Part shown: one piece after another, positions 26,259 to 34,611 of the stretch | How the letters are laid out: every line of letters begins with the position of its first letter | Numbering within the stretch: the stretch's first letter is position 1 | NCBI GenBank assembly: GCA_024743195.1 | Contig: JANSXE010000014.1 | Coordinates: 1 to 64,000 of the forward strand | DNA from: Alphaproteobacteria bacterium | GTDB taxonomy: Bacteria; Pseudomonadota; Alphaproteobacteria; UBA8366; Aestuariispiraceae | DNA length: 64,000 nucleotides | Reading direction: 5' to 3' | Translations under genes and position numbers: made by a program | Notes under the pieces: generated by a model | Seen by the model: the letters and a program-made list of their open reading frames with translations, nothing else | What the model was told of the DNA's origin: nothing | The model's database searches: none

Positions 26259-26813
26259 ATGTCAGGACAAGAGCGCAAACCGCAGAGTCTCAAGGAATTG
26301 ATCGCCGAGGGCGGCGGTCTGACCGGTTTCGCCTGGCCCGAGCGCGAACAGGACTTCCAGCTCTCCATCGATCGGGACGGGACCTGGCGGCACCGGGGGG
26401 ATCCGATCCGTCGGGAAAAGCTGGTGAAGCTCTTCGCCACGGTGCTGCACCGCGACGAGGCCGGGGACTATTGGCTGGCGACCCCGGCCGAGCGGGGACG
26501 CGTCGCGGTCGCCGACGCGCCCTTCGTCGCGGTCGAATTGGACGCCGAAAGCGCGCCCGGCCGCCTCCGGTTCCGCACCAATCTGGGTTACTGGGTGACC
26601 GCCGGGCCGGACCATCCGATCCGGGTCGAAGAGGACCCGGAGACGGGCGAGCCGTCGCCCTATCTGCTGGTGCGCGATCGCCTGGAGGCGTTGATCGCGC
26701 GCCCTGTCTTCTATGAACTGGTCGAGCGGGCCGAGGAACGCGCGGTGGACGGAACGCCGATGCTGGGGGTCGAGAGCGACGGCCGCTTCTTCCCGCTCGG
26801 GCGCGCGGGGTAG
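26259..26813 (+). CDS. DUF1285 protein
   Basis: 184 aa. The order of conserved blocks fits DUF1285: an N-terminal LSIDRDGTWRHRGDPIRREKLVKLFATVL, then YWLATPAERGRVAVADAPFVAVEL, and a C-terminal RPVFYELVERA with LGVESDGRFFPLG. Structure-based work links this fold to a PH-like double domain; the cellular role is unknown. Runs into the Nudix gene after a 6-nt gap. Confidence 0.88.
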   Translation: MSGQERKPQSLKELIAEGGGLTGFAWPEREQDFQLSIDRDGTWRHRGDPIRREKLVKLFATVLHRDEAGDYWLATPAERGRVAVADAPFVAVELDAESAPGRLRFRTNLGYWVTAGPDHPIRVEEDPETGEPSPYLLVRDRLEALIARPVFYELVERAEERAVDGTPMLGVESDGRFFPLGRAG

Positions 26814-26819
26814 CGCGGC

Positions 26820-27467
26820 ATGGAGCCGCAGCGAATCGTCGCGCGCCTCGAGGCCGCCGCCGCCCGCCGCGCCGCCGCGGAGCGGGAGAGCGCGCGGGGC
26901 GACGCCGACCTCAATCCCGGCATGCAGCCGCTGCGGCGCGACCTGACCCCGGCGGCCGTGCTGGTGCCGATCGTGCTGCACGCCGGCGCGCCGGCCGTTC
27001 TGCTGACCCAGCGCACCGATCATCTGCGCGACCATGCGGGTCAGGTGAGCTTCCCCGGCGGCCGGATCGATCCGGGCGACGCGGACGCCGTCGACGCCGC
27101 CCTGCGCGAAACGGAGGAGGAGGTCGGCGTCTCGCGCGATCGGGTCGAAGTGATCGGCCGTCTCGACCCCTACATCACCCGCACCGGCTTCTCGGTGACG
27201 CCGGTCGTCGGCTTCGTGCGCCCGCCGATCGCGCCGGAGCCCGATCCGTTCGAGGTGGCGGAGGTGTTCGAAACGCCGCTCGCCTTCCTGCTGGACCGCC
27301 GCAACCATCAGCGCCACAGCCGGATCTACGACGGCCGCCCCCGCCATTTCTACGCCATGCCCTATGAGCGTTTCTACATCTGGGGCGCGACGGCGGGCAT
27401 GCTGGTCAATCTGGTCGACGTTCTGGCGCCCTGCGCGGGCGCGGGAGACGCCGATCGCGGGCCGTGA
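26820..27467 (+). CDS. CoA-pyrophosphatase-type Nudix hydrolase
   Basis: 215 aa. The Nudix box (GGRIDPGD...AALRETEEEVG) is intact. The upstream segment VLLTQRTDHLRDHAGQVSFP is the UPF0035/CoA-specific signature. Predicted to cleave CoA to 3',5'-ADP and phosphopantetheine. Probably in an operon with the DUF1285 gene. Confidence 0.93.
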   Translation: MEPQRIVARLEAAAARRAAAERESARGDADLNPGMQPLRRDLTPAAVLVPIVLHAGAPAVLLTQRTDHLRDHAGQVSFPGGRIDPGDADAVDAALRETEEEVGVSRDRVEVIGRLDPYITRTGFSVTPVVGFVRPPIAPEPDPFEVAEVFETPLAFLLDRRNHQRHSRIYDGRPRHFYAMPYERFYIWGATAGMLVNLVDVLAPCAGAGDADRGP

Positions 27468-27593
27468 GGCGGCCGGTCCGCTCTTGGCGCGGCGGGCGCC
27501 GCGCCATACATTCGGTGCGGGCGGCGCGCCGCGTCGCCTCCGCTCGCGGCGGGGACGGTTCGGCGTCCGCCCGGCGGCTCCTTCTCGCAAAGG

Positions 27594-27977
27594 ATGGAAA
27601 GCGTCCCAGTGCGCACCTTTCTGACGATCGTTCTCCCGCTGCTCGCGCCTACGGTGGTGTTCTTCATCTGGGCCTGGTTCGCGAAGCGACGGGCCGACGC
27701 CGAGCAGCGTCACGAGCCCATTCCCTCCTGGCAGAACTGGCCCTGGGCGCGGCTGATGCTGGCCGGCGCGGTGCTGACGGCGCTGACGCTCTCCGCGGTC
27801 GCCCTGATGCGGGACTCGCCGGAAGGCCAGCGCTACGTGCCGCCGCGGATGGAGAACGGCGAACTCATCCCCGGCCATTTCGTGCCGATCGAGGAGGGCG
27901 AAGAAGGGGACGGGCGATCCTACTCCGGCTTCGGCACGACGCCGCCCTCGCTGCCCAACCGGGAAACCGATGACTGA
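27594..27977 (+). CDS. Small membrane protein (DUF6111-like)
   Basis: 127 aa. Two membrane spans (about 8-25 and 55-72) and a soluble tail with PPRMENGELIPGHF. Alphaproteobacterial proteins of this kind are often placed before the CCA-adding enzyme, as here, where the reading frames overlap by 8 nt. GTG 27609 is an alternative start. Function unknown. Confidence 0.75.
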   Translation: MESVPVRTFLTIVLPLLAPTVVFFIWAWFAKRRADAEQRHEPIPSWQNWPWARLMLAGAVLTALTLSAVALMRDSPEGQRYVPPRMENGELIPGHFVPIEEGEEGDGRSYSGFGTTPPSLPNRETDD

Positions 27978-29289
27978 CGGCGAAGGGCGGGCGCACGGCG
28001 CGTCGACGACGCGGCTGGACCCGGCCGCGCACGCCTGGATGACTGCGCCGGAGACGCGCGCCGTCCTGGCGGCGCTCGTCGCTTCGGACGCCGGCGGCGG
28101 CGCGCCCTCGGTGCGCTTCGTCGGGGGCTGCGTGCGCGACGCGCTGGCCGGTCTGCCCGTCAGCGACGTCGACCTGGCGACCGATCTGGAGCCGCCGGAG
28201 GTGATGCGGCGGCTGGAGGCGGCCGGTCTGCGCGCGGTCCCGACCGGCCTCGACCATGGCACCGTTACGGCGGTCGCCAACCATCGGCCGTTTGAGATCA
28301 CCACGCTGCGGCGCGACGTGGAGACCGACGGGCGCCGCGCCGTCGTCGCCTACACCCATGACTGGCGCGAGGACGCGCAGCGCCGCGACTTCACCTTCAA
28401 CGCGCTCTCGGCCGAACCGGACGGAACCCTGCACGACTATTTCGGCGGTTTGGCGGACCTCGCCGCCGGCCGGGTGCGCTTCGTCGGCGACGCCGATCTG
28501 CGCATCCGCGAGGACGTGCTGCGCATCCTGCGCTTCTGCCGCTTCCATGCGCGCTTCGGGCGCGGCGCGCCGGAGGGGGCGGATTTCGAAGCCTGCATCG
28601 CGCGGCGCGACCTGTTGCCGCAACTCTCCGCCGAGCGGGTGCATCACGAGTTCACGAAGCTGCTTGCCGGGGACGCGCCGATCGCGACCCTCGAGGCGAT
28701 GATCGCGCGCGGGCTGCTCGCCCATTGGCTGCCGGAGGCGGCGGAGACGGACCCCCTCGCCCGCTTGATCCAGCGCGAGGCGGGCGCCGGGCGGCGCGAT
28801 TGGCTGCGCCGGCTCGCCGTCCTGATCCAACCAAACGCGGACGGCCTCGGGCCGGGCGCCGCGAAGGCGGCGCGGGCCGTCGCCCGGCGCCTCAAGCTCT
28901 CCAATCAGGAGACGAAGCGGCTCGAAGGGCTGGCCGACCCGGCCCATCGCTTCGCGCCGACGGCCGACGCCGCGGCGCAGCGCGAGGCGCTCTATCGCCT
29001 GGGCGCGGACCGATGTTGGGATCTGGCGCTGCTCGGCGCCGCGCGGGCGGAGGCGGCCGGGGGCGACGCCGCGGCTTGGGAGGCCCTCATGGCCGAAGCC
29101 CGGGCCTGGGAGCCGGTGGATCTGCCGGTCTCCGGCGCGGACGCGCTGGCGGCCGGGTTGGCGCCCGGGCCGGCGGTCGGCGCGGCGCTCGCCGTGGTGG
29201 AGCGCTGGTGGATCGAGCAGGGCTTCGCGCCGGACCGGCGCGCCTGCCTTGCGCGCCTGGAACGGACGATCGAGGCGGGCGCCGGCTGA
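27970..29289 (+). CDS. cca: tRNA CCA nucleotidyltransferase/poly(A) polymerase family
   Basis: 439 aa. Class II nucleotidyltransferase head with VRFVGGCVRDALAGLPVSDVDLAT (motif A, catalytic Asp pair) and QRRDFTFNALS (motif B), then the RIREDVLRILRFCRFHARFG neck. Adds or repairs the CCA end of tRNAs. The genome encodes CCA in both tRNAs seen here, so repair is the expected role. Confidence 0.92.
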   Translation: MTDGEGRAHGASTTRLDPAAHAWMTAPETRAVLAALVASDAGGGAPSVRFVGGCVRDALAGLPVSDVDLATDLEPPEVMRRLEAAGLRAVPTGLDHGTVTAVANHRPFEITTLRRDVETDGRRAVVAYTHDWREDAQRRDFTFNALSAEPDGTLHDYFGGLADLAAGRVRFVGDADLRIREDVLRILRFCRFHARFGRGAPEGADFEACIARRDLLPQLSAERVHHEFTKLLAGDAPIATLEAMIARGLLAHWLPEAAETDPLARLIQREAGAGRRDWLRRLAVLIQPNADGLGPGAAKAARAVARRLKLSNQETKRLEGLADPAHRFAPTADAAAQREALYRLGADRCWDLALLGAARAEAAGGDAAAWEALMAEARAWEPVDLPVSGADALAAGLAPGPAVGAALAVVERWWIEQGFAPDRRACLARLERTIEAGAG

Positions 29290-29334
29290 GGCGCGCCCGC
29301 GCCACGGTCCGCGATAGGGGGGAGACAGAACGGG

Positions 29335-29976
29335 ATGGCGACCTTTCGGGTGTGCTTCGTCGGCGACAGCGTCACCTTGGGCACGGGGGATTCGGCCTGC
29401 CTCGGCTGGCCGAACCGGCTCTGCGCGGCGGAGATCGAAGCGCGCGGCCATGACCTCTCCTGCTACAATCTCGGCGTCCGGGCGGAGACGAGCGCCCTGA
29501 TCGCCGCGCGCTGGGAGGCCGAATGCCGTCCGCGCCTGCCCGACCATGTGGACGGACGCCTCGTCTTCAGCTTCGGGCTCAACGACATGGCCGATCAGGA
29601 CGGCGTCGGCCAGCGCACGCCTACCGAGCGGTCGGTGGAGACCGCGCGCTCGCTGCTTTCCCGCGCCAAGAGCTGGAAGCCGGTTCTCTGGATCGGCCCG
29701 ACCCCGGTGCGGCGCGAGCCGCCGGTGATCCGGCCCGGGCAGGATGTCGTCTACCGATTTTACAGAGATCGGGTAAAGGATGCGAGCGAGCGTTACGCCG
29801 CGCTCGCCGAGACGTTGGAGATTCCCTATCTCGACCTCTACGCCGCCTTGGCGGACGACCCCGCCTGGGACCGGGTGATGGAGGCGGGCGACGGCGTTCA
29901 TCCGACCGGGGACGGCTACGCCAGGATCGCCGACCTGGTCTCGCGCTGGGAGGCGTGGCGCGCCTGGCTCGGCTGA
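29335..29976 (+). CDS. SGNH/GDSL hydrolase
   Basis: 213 aa, cytoplasmic. Block I GDSVTLGTGDSACLGWP contains the nucleophile Ser, block III is FSFGLNDMADQDG, and block V is DGVHPTGDGY with the catalytic Asp-x-x-His. Likely an esterase or lipase of the SGNH fold; substrate unknown. Confidence 0.88.
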   Translation: MATFRVCFVGDSVTLGTGDSACLGWPNRLCAAEIEARGHDLSCYNLGVRAETSALIAARWEAECRPRLPDHVDGRLVFSFGLNDMADQDGVGQRTPTERSVETARSLLSRAKSWKPVLWIGPTPVRREPPVIRPGQDVVYRFYRDRVKDASERYAALAETLEIPYLDLYAALADDPAWDRVMEAGDGVHPTGDGYARIADLVSRWEAWRAWLG

Positions 29977-30020
29977 CCCGTCAGCCGCCCGTCAGCCGCC
30001 CGTCAGCCGCCCGTCGGCCG
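29977..30020. repeat. Four 11-bp tandem repeats at the GNAT 3' end
   Basis: The unit CCCGTCAGCCG occurs three times without change and once with one change (29977, 29988, 29999, 30010). The GNAT stop codon lies in the third unit. Because 11 is not a multiple of three, copy-number changes would move the stop codon. Confidence 0.9.
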
Positions 30021-30542
30021 CGTCAGGAAGAGCGTCGGCCGCTCGCCATAGAGGCCCGTCGCGTTGCGGCGATAGCCCGCGCGCTCGGCGACGCGGATCG
30101 AGGCCGCATTCTCTGGATGGATCATGCAGAAGGTCTCCGGCGCGGACAGATGCGCGTCGGCCCAGGCCAGGACCGCCGCCACCGCCTCGCCGGCGTAACC
30201 GCGCCCCTGCGCCGCCGGCGCCAGCACCCAGCCGGCCTCCGGGACGCCGTCGCGCGGCGGGTCGAGCGTGCGGCGATAGTCCGCCAGGCCGACCTCCCCG
30301 ACGAAGCGCCCCTCCGCCTTCGTCTCGACCAGCCAATAGCCGAAGCCCATCAGCCGCCAATGCCCGGCGTAGCGCAACAGGCGCGCCCAGGCCTCCTCGT
30401 CGCTCGCCGGCCGGCCGGTGATCAGGCGCACCACGGCCGGATCGCTCCACAGCGCGCGGGTCGCAACAAAGTCCTCCGCCGCATGCGCGCGCAGGCGCAG
30501 GCGCTCGGTCTCAAGCAGGGGGGCGGCGTCGAAACGGCTCAT
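30003..30542 (-). CDS. GNAT N-acetyltransferase (RimJ/RimL type)
   Basis: 179 aa. Starts MSRFDAAPLLETERLRLRAH, a typical acetyltransf_3 beginning. The acetyl-CoA loop is GWVLAPAAQGRGYAGEAVAAVL, and the late FCMIHPENAASIRVAERAGY motif is typical of RimJ/RimL-like enzymes. Its C-terminus is formed by the 11-bp repeat tract. Confidence 0.9.
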   Translation of the reverse strand: MSRFDAAPLLETERLRLRAHAAEDFVATRALWSDPAVVRLITGRPASDEEAWARLLRYAGHWRLMGFGYWLVETKAEGRFVGEVGLADYRRTLDPPRDGVPEAGWVLAPAAQGRGYAGEAVAAVLAWADAHLSAPETFCMIHPENAASIRVAERAGYRRNATGLYGERPTLFLTRPTGG

Positions 30543-30730
30543 CCCGGACGCGACTGTCGCAAGCCCGCGCCGCCCTGTCGATCCCGCATTGAGCGCCCCG
30601 CCGCAGCGCCGCCAAGGGTGGGATCGGCGTCGCCGAGCTGCGCCAGCGCCGACTTGGCGCCGCGCACGTCGTCGGGCTCGATGTTGTCGTCGCGGCCGAT
30701 GGCGGATCGGAGGCCGGCGATGGATTCCGC
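30539..30730 (-). pseudogene. Fragment of a phage peptidoglycan-binding protein gene
   Basis: Reads ESIAGLRSAIGRDDNIEPDD, then DVRGAKSALAQLGDADP, with a stop codon just upstream and none of the rest of the protein. 88 bp of it are 97% identical (85/88) to the start of the gene at 31735-33108. Most likely an orphaned 5' piece left by duplication or recombination. Together with 30731-30934 it fills a 390-bp stretch without a clear intact gene. Confidence 0.75.
30633..30720. repeat. 88-bp direct repeat, copy 1
   Basis: Matches 32993-33080 in the same orientation with three mismatches. The two copies are 2.36 kb apart and bracket the lower-GC distal phage cassette. Confidence 0.92.
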
Positions 30731-30841
30731 CTACGCGGCCCCCTCGGCCGCCGTCCAGGCGCCGAAGGCGGGGTCGGCCATCCGGGCCGGATCGCGCGCC
30801 GGGCGTTTGATGGGAGGAGACGCAGGGCGCCTTCCTGACAT
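30731..30841 (-). CDS. Possible 36-aa ORF next to the phage end
   Basis: MSGRRPASPPIKRPARDPAR, then MADPAFGAWTAAEGAA. Complete from ATG to TAG, but short and Arg/Pro-rich at first. The last 16 residues look more protein-like and could be the end of a larger lost phage gene. No convincing ribosome binding site. Confidence 0.25.
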   Translation of the reverse strand: MSGRRPASPPIKRPARDPARMADPAFGAWTAAEGAA

Positions 30842-30934
30842 CAGTATCAATTCGGCGCGAGATATGCGCTACGTGAGAAGAGGCGCGACGGAAGGCCCCG
30901 CTCGATCGCCGTTCCTGCGGAGGCGGCCGCGCCC

Positions 30935-31738
30935 CTATTGGCCGCAATCATGCCTATCCTCTTGCAAGGTTAAGATCTTCTTTGCGTACGCCTTCTGATT
31001 GCCGGAGAAGTGACGGTCCAATACGGATGACAAGGATTGACCCGAAGTCATGTCGGCCCATGCACGATAAAGATTGACGCCAAAGAACCTGATCGCATTG
31101 GGTCGAGCGTCCCAGGTTCGCTGCTTTTCCCTCTCAGCATAAAGGTCAGCCAAAAACCCCCACGCATCTCGCGAGCACGGGTTAGAGACTGCATTTCGGC
31201 GGAGCTTTGACTCGGCGTCCGTCACGCCGAAGGCTTCCGCCGCAGAGGTGGAAGCGAACTCGGCTGGGATATCCCGACCCGGCGCGCTTGGCTGAATTAG
31301 CCAATCCGCTTGCGCATGGTTCGCATATCGTGCGAACGCTTCCGCAATATCGTTCGATCGTTCGCAGTTGGTTGAGAGAAGGAAGTAGGCTGGCCTGAAT
31401 CCGACGCCCCGAACGTGACCGACGTGAGGTTCGAACTTCCGACCGTATTGGACCAGCAGCCGAGCGAATTCCGGCCCCCATCCTTCTTTCTCCTGGGCCG
31501 CCGCTTCCTCAGTCAATCCCTCGAAGGTGAAGGCCATCACGCAATCGCGAGCAGAGCCGCTCGGGCTGAACTCGAACCACAGATAAGCGGCGATCCTCTC
31601 ATCACCTTCGACATACTCACCCTTAGCAGAATCCTCGCCCTTTGCAGAATCAGCGGCCACGAGCGCGGCTCCTAGAAGAGACGCTGCGAACCAGCACGAC
31701 GCCTGTCCAAACAAGCGTCCCAGCGCACCTGCAATCAT
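30935..31738 (-). CDS. Secreted protein of unknown function, phage cargo
   Basis: 267 aa. A signal peptide (hydrophobic run to about residue 28, cleavage after LVAAD or VAA) is followed by a short repeat DSAKGEDSAKGE. The mature part has four Cys (DCVMAF, NCERS, NPCSRD, HDCGQ), fitting disulfides in the periplasm; the C-terminal half is helical. GC content is clearly lower than in the flanking host genes. Its ATG overlaps the stop of the peptidoglycan-binding gene (ATGA). I recognise no family; candidates are a phage moron, a superinfection factor or a partner of the preceding protein. Confidence 0.72.
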   Translation of the reverse strand: MIAGALGRLFGQASCWFAASLLGAALVAADSAKGEDSAKGEYVEGDERIAAYLWFEFSPSGSARDCVMAFTFEGLTEEAAAQEKEGWGPEFARLLVQYGRKFEPHVGHVRGVGFRPAYFLLSTNCERSNDIAEAFARYANHAQADWLIQPSAPGRDIPAEFASTSAAEAFGVTDAESKLRRNAVSNPCSRDAWGFLADLYAEREKQRTWDARPNAIRFFGVNLYRAWADMTSGQSLSSVLDRHFSGNQKAYAKKILTLQEDRHDCGQ

Positions 31739-33108
31739 GGTCGCCGACCCTGCACGGGATTAACTCTTCCCCCGGCGGATGAGAAAACAGACATATCCAC
31801 ACCTGCGCTGTTTCCGTGATACGCTTCACCAGGGCGTACGCGTATATCTACACGATAACCGTGCGGACTATCAAACGGTGGCCGCAGAATCTGCGACTGG
31901 CCCGTACTTGCACCTGCAAGGCCACGATATGTCCTAGCGGAGCCATCCCCTTTCCAGAAGGACGGGGGCGCGGTGAGGTTGGGAATGACTGATCCGTCCT
32001 CGTTCAAGGCGTACCAACGAACCTGATACTCGAGCCCGTCAATCCCCAGCGTGGTTGAGTTGAGATCAATCCGGATGGGCCCGTCCGTATTCAATTGGAG
32101 ACCTCCGCGGTGACCTGAGATCGCGGGTTTTTCTTCCCATTCGATTTCCTCGGCCTCTGTGGCTGGCGGCCTCGAATCCCCTCCCGTCACATCGTCTGCG
32201 GAGTTCTCAGGGCGTCCGAGCGTACTGTCATCGCGCTTTATGGCCGGAGTTGCATCGTCAACAGCACCAGCAATGGCCTTTCCGGCTTCTTCAAGCGCCC
32301 AGGCGAATGGGTTTCCCCAAGCTCCATGATCCTCCATACCCAACGAAGCTAGTTTCCTCGCGAACTCTTCCGGCGCTCTCTCACTCGCGTTACCGACGGA
32401 TGCGCTGGCTCGTTGGATCATCGGCTGGATGAGTTCGTTGAGTTGCGCCTCGCTCTCGCCTTTGGGGCGGGAGACGCCGTCGCGGGGGAGGCTGAGGGCG
32501 CGTTGCAAGCCGGTGAGTGCGCGGTCCAGCGCATCGTCCGGCGCCGGATCGGCCTGCGTCTGCGCTGCCGGCTGGCTGGCGGCTTGGGCGGCGGCTTGGG
32601 TCCGTTGCAGGCGGGCGCGTTGTTGGGCGCGCCAGGCCTTGCGGTTGCGCGCGGCGATCTCCTTCAGGCGCTTCTCGCGGGCGGCTTCGGCCGGGTCCGG
32701 CTCGGCGCGTTGCTGGGGAATGGTGGTCGGATAGGGGATCTCGCGGCGCGAGTCGGTCTCCTGGCGGGGCAGGAAGCCGCCGGCGCCGGATCGGGCGCTG
32801 GAGGACGGTCGGGCGTCGGACGCGCCGCCGGCGCCGGCGAGGTCGGTCTTGAGGGCGCGTTCGGTTTCGCCGCCGGGGCGCATCAGCCCGTCGACCTTGA
32901 GGCCCTTGTGCGACTGGTAGCTCTCCAGGCTCTTGAAGAAGCCCCGGTCGGGGATCCCGTCGACCCCGCCGGCCGGGGTCGGGTCGTAATCCCCGAGCTG
33001 CGCCAGCGCTGACTTGGCGCCGCGCACGTCCTCGGGCTCGATGTTGTCGTCGCGGCCGATGGTGGATCGGAGGCCGGCGAAGGGTTTGCGGTCGGTGGAG
33101 AAGGGCAT
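31735..33108 (-). CDS. Phage protein: peptidoglycan-binding N-terminus, variable C-terminus
   Basis: 457 aa from ATG 33108. Residues 1-90 resemble the PG_binding_1 type (GGVDGIPDRGFFKSLESYQS then KGLKVDGLMRPGGETERAL). A long Gln/Arg/Ala coiled linker (about 130-200) follows, then a lower-GC C-terminal part from about 225 that looks beta-rich (IRIDLNSTTLGIDGLEYQVR). The sharp base-composition change within one gene suggests that the C-terminal part was swapped in. The beginning of the gene is duplicated at 30633-30720. Likely a virion or lysis-associated protein; exact role unknown. Confidence 0.78.
   Translation of the reverse strand: MPFSTDRKPFAGLRSTIGRDDNIEPEDVRGAKSALAQLGDYDPTPAGGVDGIPDRGFFKSLESYQSHKGLKVDGLMRPGGETERALKTDLAGAGGASDARPSSSARSGAGGFLPRQETDSRREIPYPTTIPQQRAEPDPAEAAREKRLKEIAARNRKAWRAQQRARLQRTQAAAQAASQPAAQTQADPAPDDALDRALTGLQRALSLPRDGVSRPKGESEAQLNELIQPMIQRASASVGNASERAPEEFARKLASLGMEDHGAWGNPFAWALEEAGKAIAGAVDDATPAIKRDDSTLGRPENSADDVTGGDSRPPATEAEEIEWEEKPAISGHRGGLQLNTDGPIRIDLNSTTLGIDGLEYQVRWYALNEDGSVIPNLTAPPSFWKGDGSARTYRGLAGASTGQSQILRPPFDSPHGYRVDIRVRPGEAYHGNSAGVDMSVFSSAGGRVNPVQGRRP
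32993..33080. repeat. 88-bp direct repeat, copy 2
   Basis: The intact-gene copy, coding for residues about 10-39 of the peptidoglycan-binding protein (85/88 identical to 30633-30720). Confidence 0.92.
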
Positions 33109-33157
33109 GGATCGTCTCCTGTCGGGAGGGGGGTAGGGAAAAAGCCGGGCCCGCGCC

Positions 33158-33715
33158 TCAGCGGCCGGGCCGGAGCAGGCCGGCGAGCGCCTGGAGACCG
33201 CCGGCCGCGGGCGGCGCGCCCTGCTGCAGCGGGGCGGTCTTCTCCTGGCTGCGCTTGTAGACGTAGATGCCGAGGACGCTGAGGCCGACGGTCCAGATGG
33301 TTCCGAGCTGGCCCAAGGCCGCGACCACCGCGCCGGCGGCGGCCGGGTCGGTCGCGATGACGTAGGCGACGGCGCCCATCTGGGCGGCCCAGGTGAGCGC
33401 GACCACATAGCCGAAGGTGGGGCGCATGCGGCGGACATATGGGTCGTCGCTCGCGACCTCGGCGCGGATGGTGCGGTTCACCTGGGCGAGCCAGGTGCGC
33501 TCCGTCTCCGCCTCCTGTGCGGCCAAGGCCTCGAGATGGCGGTTGGCCTCGGCGAGATCGGCGCTCGTGAGGCGGCCGGCCGCGATCTCCGCCTCGACCT
33601 GGCCCAGCGCCTCGCCCGCCGCCTTGGCGACCGGGTTGGCGGCGCCGGAGAGCGCCCCGCCGACGGCCTTCACCAAGAGCGGCAGGCCGATCTGCGCCAG
33701 CAGGGCGGGGATCAC
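33158..33715 (-). CDS. Holin-type phage membrane protein
   Basis: 185 aa from GTG 33715, which overlaps the stop of the upstream gene (GTGA). It has an N-terminal amphipathic or hydrophobic segment, a helical middle with Glu/Ala-rich coiled character, and two C-terminal spans (about 105-125 and 130-155). It resembles 3TM holins of prophages in alphaproteobacteria, and sits in the lysis region next to a hydrolase. Confidence 0.75.
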   Translation of the reverse strand: MIPALLAQIGLPLLVKAVGGALSGAANPVAKAAGEALGQVEAEIAAGRLTSADLAEANRHLEALAAQEAETERTWLAQVNRTIRAEVASDDPYVRRMRPTFGYVVALTWAAQMGAVAYVIATDPAAAGAVVAALGQLGTIWTVGLSVLGIYVYKRSQEKTAPLQQGAPPAAGGLQALAGLLRPGR

Positions 33716-34128
33716 GCCCGGCCCCCTTCGGCCTTCCAGCCGTCCCAGGCCGGGCGCGGCAGGCGCAAGGGCGCGCCCTGCGGCGTGATCGGCGCGAAGC
33801 AGCCCTTCCAATAGGTGAAGAGGACGACATGGGCGGAGCCGGGCAGGCCCCAGACCTCGATCGCGTCGGCGCGGTAGGCGGTCTCCGGCGGCGTGCGGTT
33901 GAACAGCGCGATCAGCGCCTCCGCCTCCGCGCCGGCCAGCCGCTCCTCCAGCCGGGCGGCGGGGTTCCAGATCAGCGCGGCCGCGCGGGCGTCCTCGGCG
34001 CTCCAGCAGGGCGGCGCGCCGCGCGCAGGCTGGGCGGCCTCGACCGCCAGCAGCAGGAGGGCCAACAAAAAGGCCGCCAAAGCGGCGGCCGGACGGGGCG
34101 TCGGGTGCGGGATCTTGGTTGGTCTCAT
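33712..34128 (-). CDS. Secreted hypothetical protein in lysis region
   Basis: 138 aa. Signal peptide or anchor in the first 36 residues (ALAAFLLALLLLAVEAAQPARG). The mature domain has two Cys (PPCWS, KGCFAP) likely forming a disulfide, and a GLPGSAHVVLFTYWKGCF block. No family recognised; position between hydrolase and holin suggests a lysis or host-surface role. Confidence 0.68.
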   Translation of the reverse strand: MRPTKIPHPTPRPAAALAAFLLALLLLAVEAAQPARGAPPCWSAEDARAAALIWNPAARLEERLAGAEAEALIALFNRTPPETAYRADAIEVWGLPGSAHVVLFTYWKGCFAPITPQGAPLRLPRPAWDGWKAEGGRA

Positions 34129-34141
34129 GACGCGTCTCCGG

Positions 34142-34606
34142 TCAGCTGATGTTGCGGTAGAAGAGGTGGCGGCCGATCGTGCGGATCGGGGTGCGGCCCT
34201 TGGCCCACCAGGGTAGGATCGCCCGGTGGTGATAGTGGGTGGCGCCGTCGGTCGGGTCGCTGAGCGCGCCGCGCACCGCCTGTCGGGCGATCCTGAGGCA
34301 GGACTGGAAGATCCTGTCCTCCTTGCCGACCGCCAGAAGCTTCTCCAGGTTCGGATCGCCCTCGTTCCAGCAGGAGAATTGCCAGGGGGCCTTGCAGACG
34401 GCGATCACGTCGGAGCCCCACCAATGGCCGCCGCGGGCCTGGGCCTTGGCGACGCGGTTCATGACGCAAGCGGCGACGGCCTCGCGCCCGCGCACGGGTT
34501 CGCCGCGGGCTTCGCCCCAGATGGTGCGGGCCAGGACGTCGATGGCCGGTCCGTCGTCATGGATCGGCAGGGTCGGGGTCGGCGGATTATGGCGATGGAG
34601 GGTCAT
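34142..34606 (-). CDS. SleB-type cell wall hydrolase (endolysin)
   Basis: 154 aa. Hydrolase_2/SleB pattern: VLARTIWGEARGEPVRG with the catalytic Glu, then AACVMNRV, and the late GATHYHHRAILPWWAKG. Cuts peptidoglycan; no signal peptide, so release through the holin is expected. AGGAG lies 8 nt before ATG 34606; GTG 34615 is an alternative that overlaps the preceding stop. Confidence 0.88.
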   Translation of the reverse strand: MTLHRHNPPTPTLPIHDDGPAIDVLARTIWGEARGEPVRGREAVAACVMNRVAKAQARGGHWWGSDVIAVCKAPWQFSCWNEGDPNLEKLLAVGKEDRIFQSCLRIARQAVRGALSDPTDGATHYHHRAILPWWAKGRTPIRTIGRHLFYRNIS

Positions 34607-34611
34607 GATGG

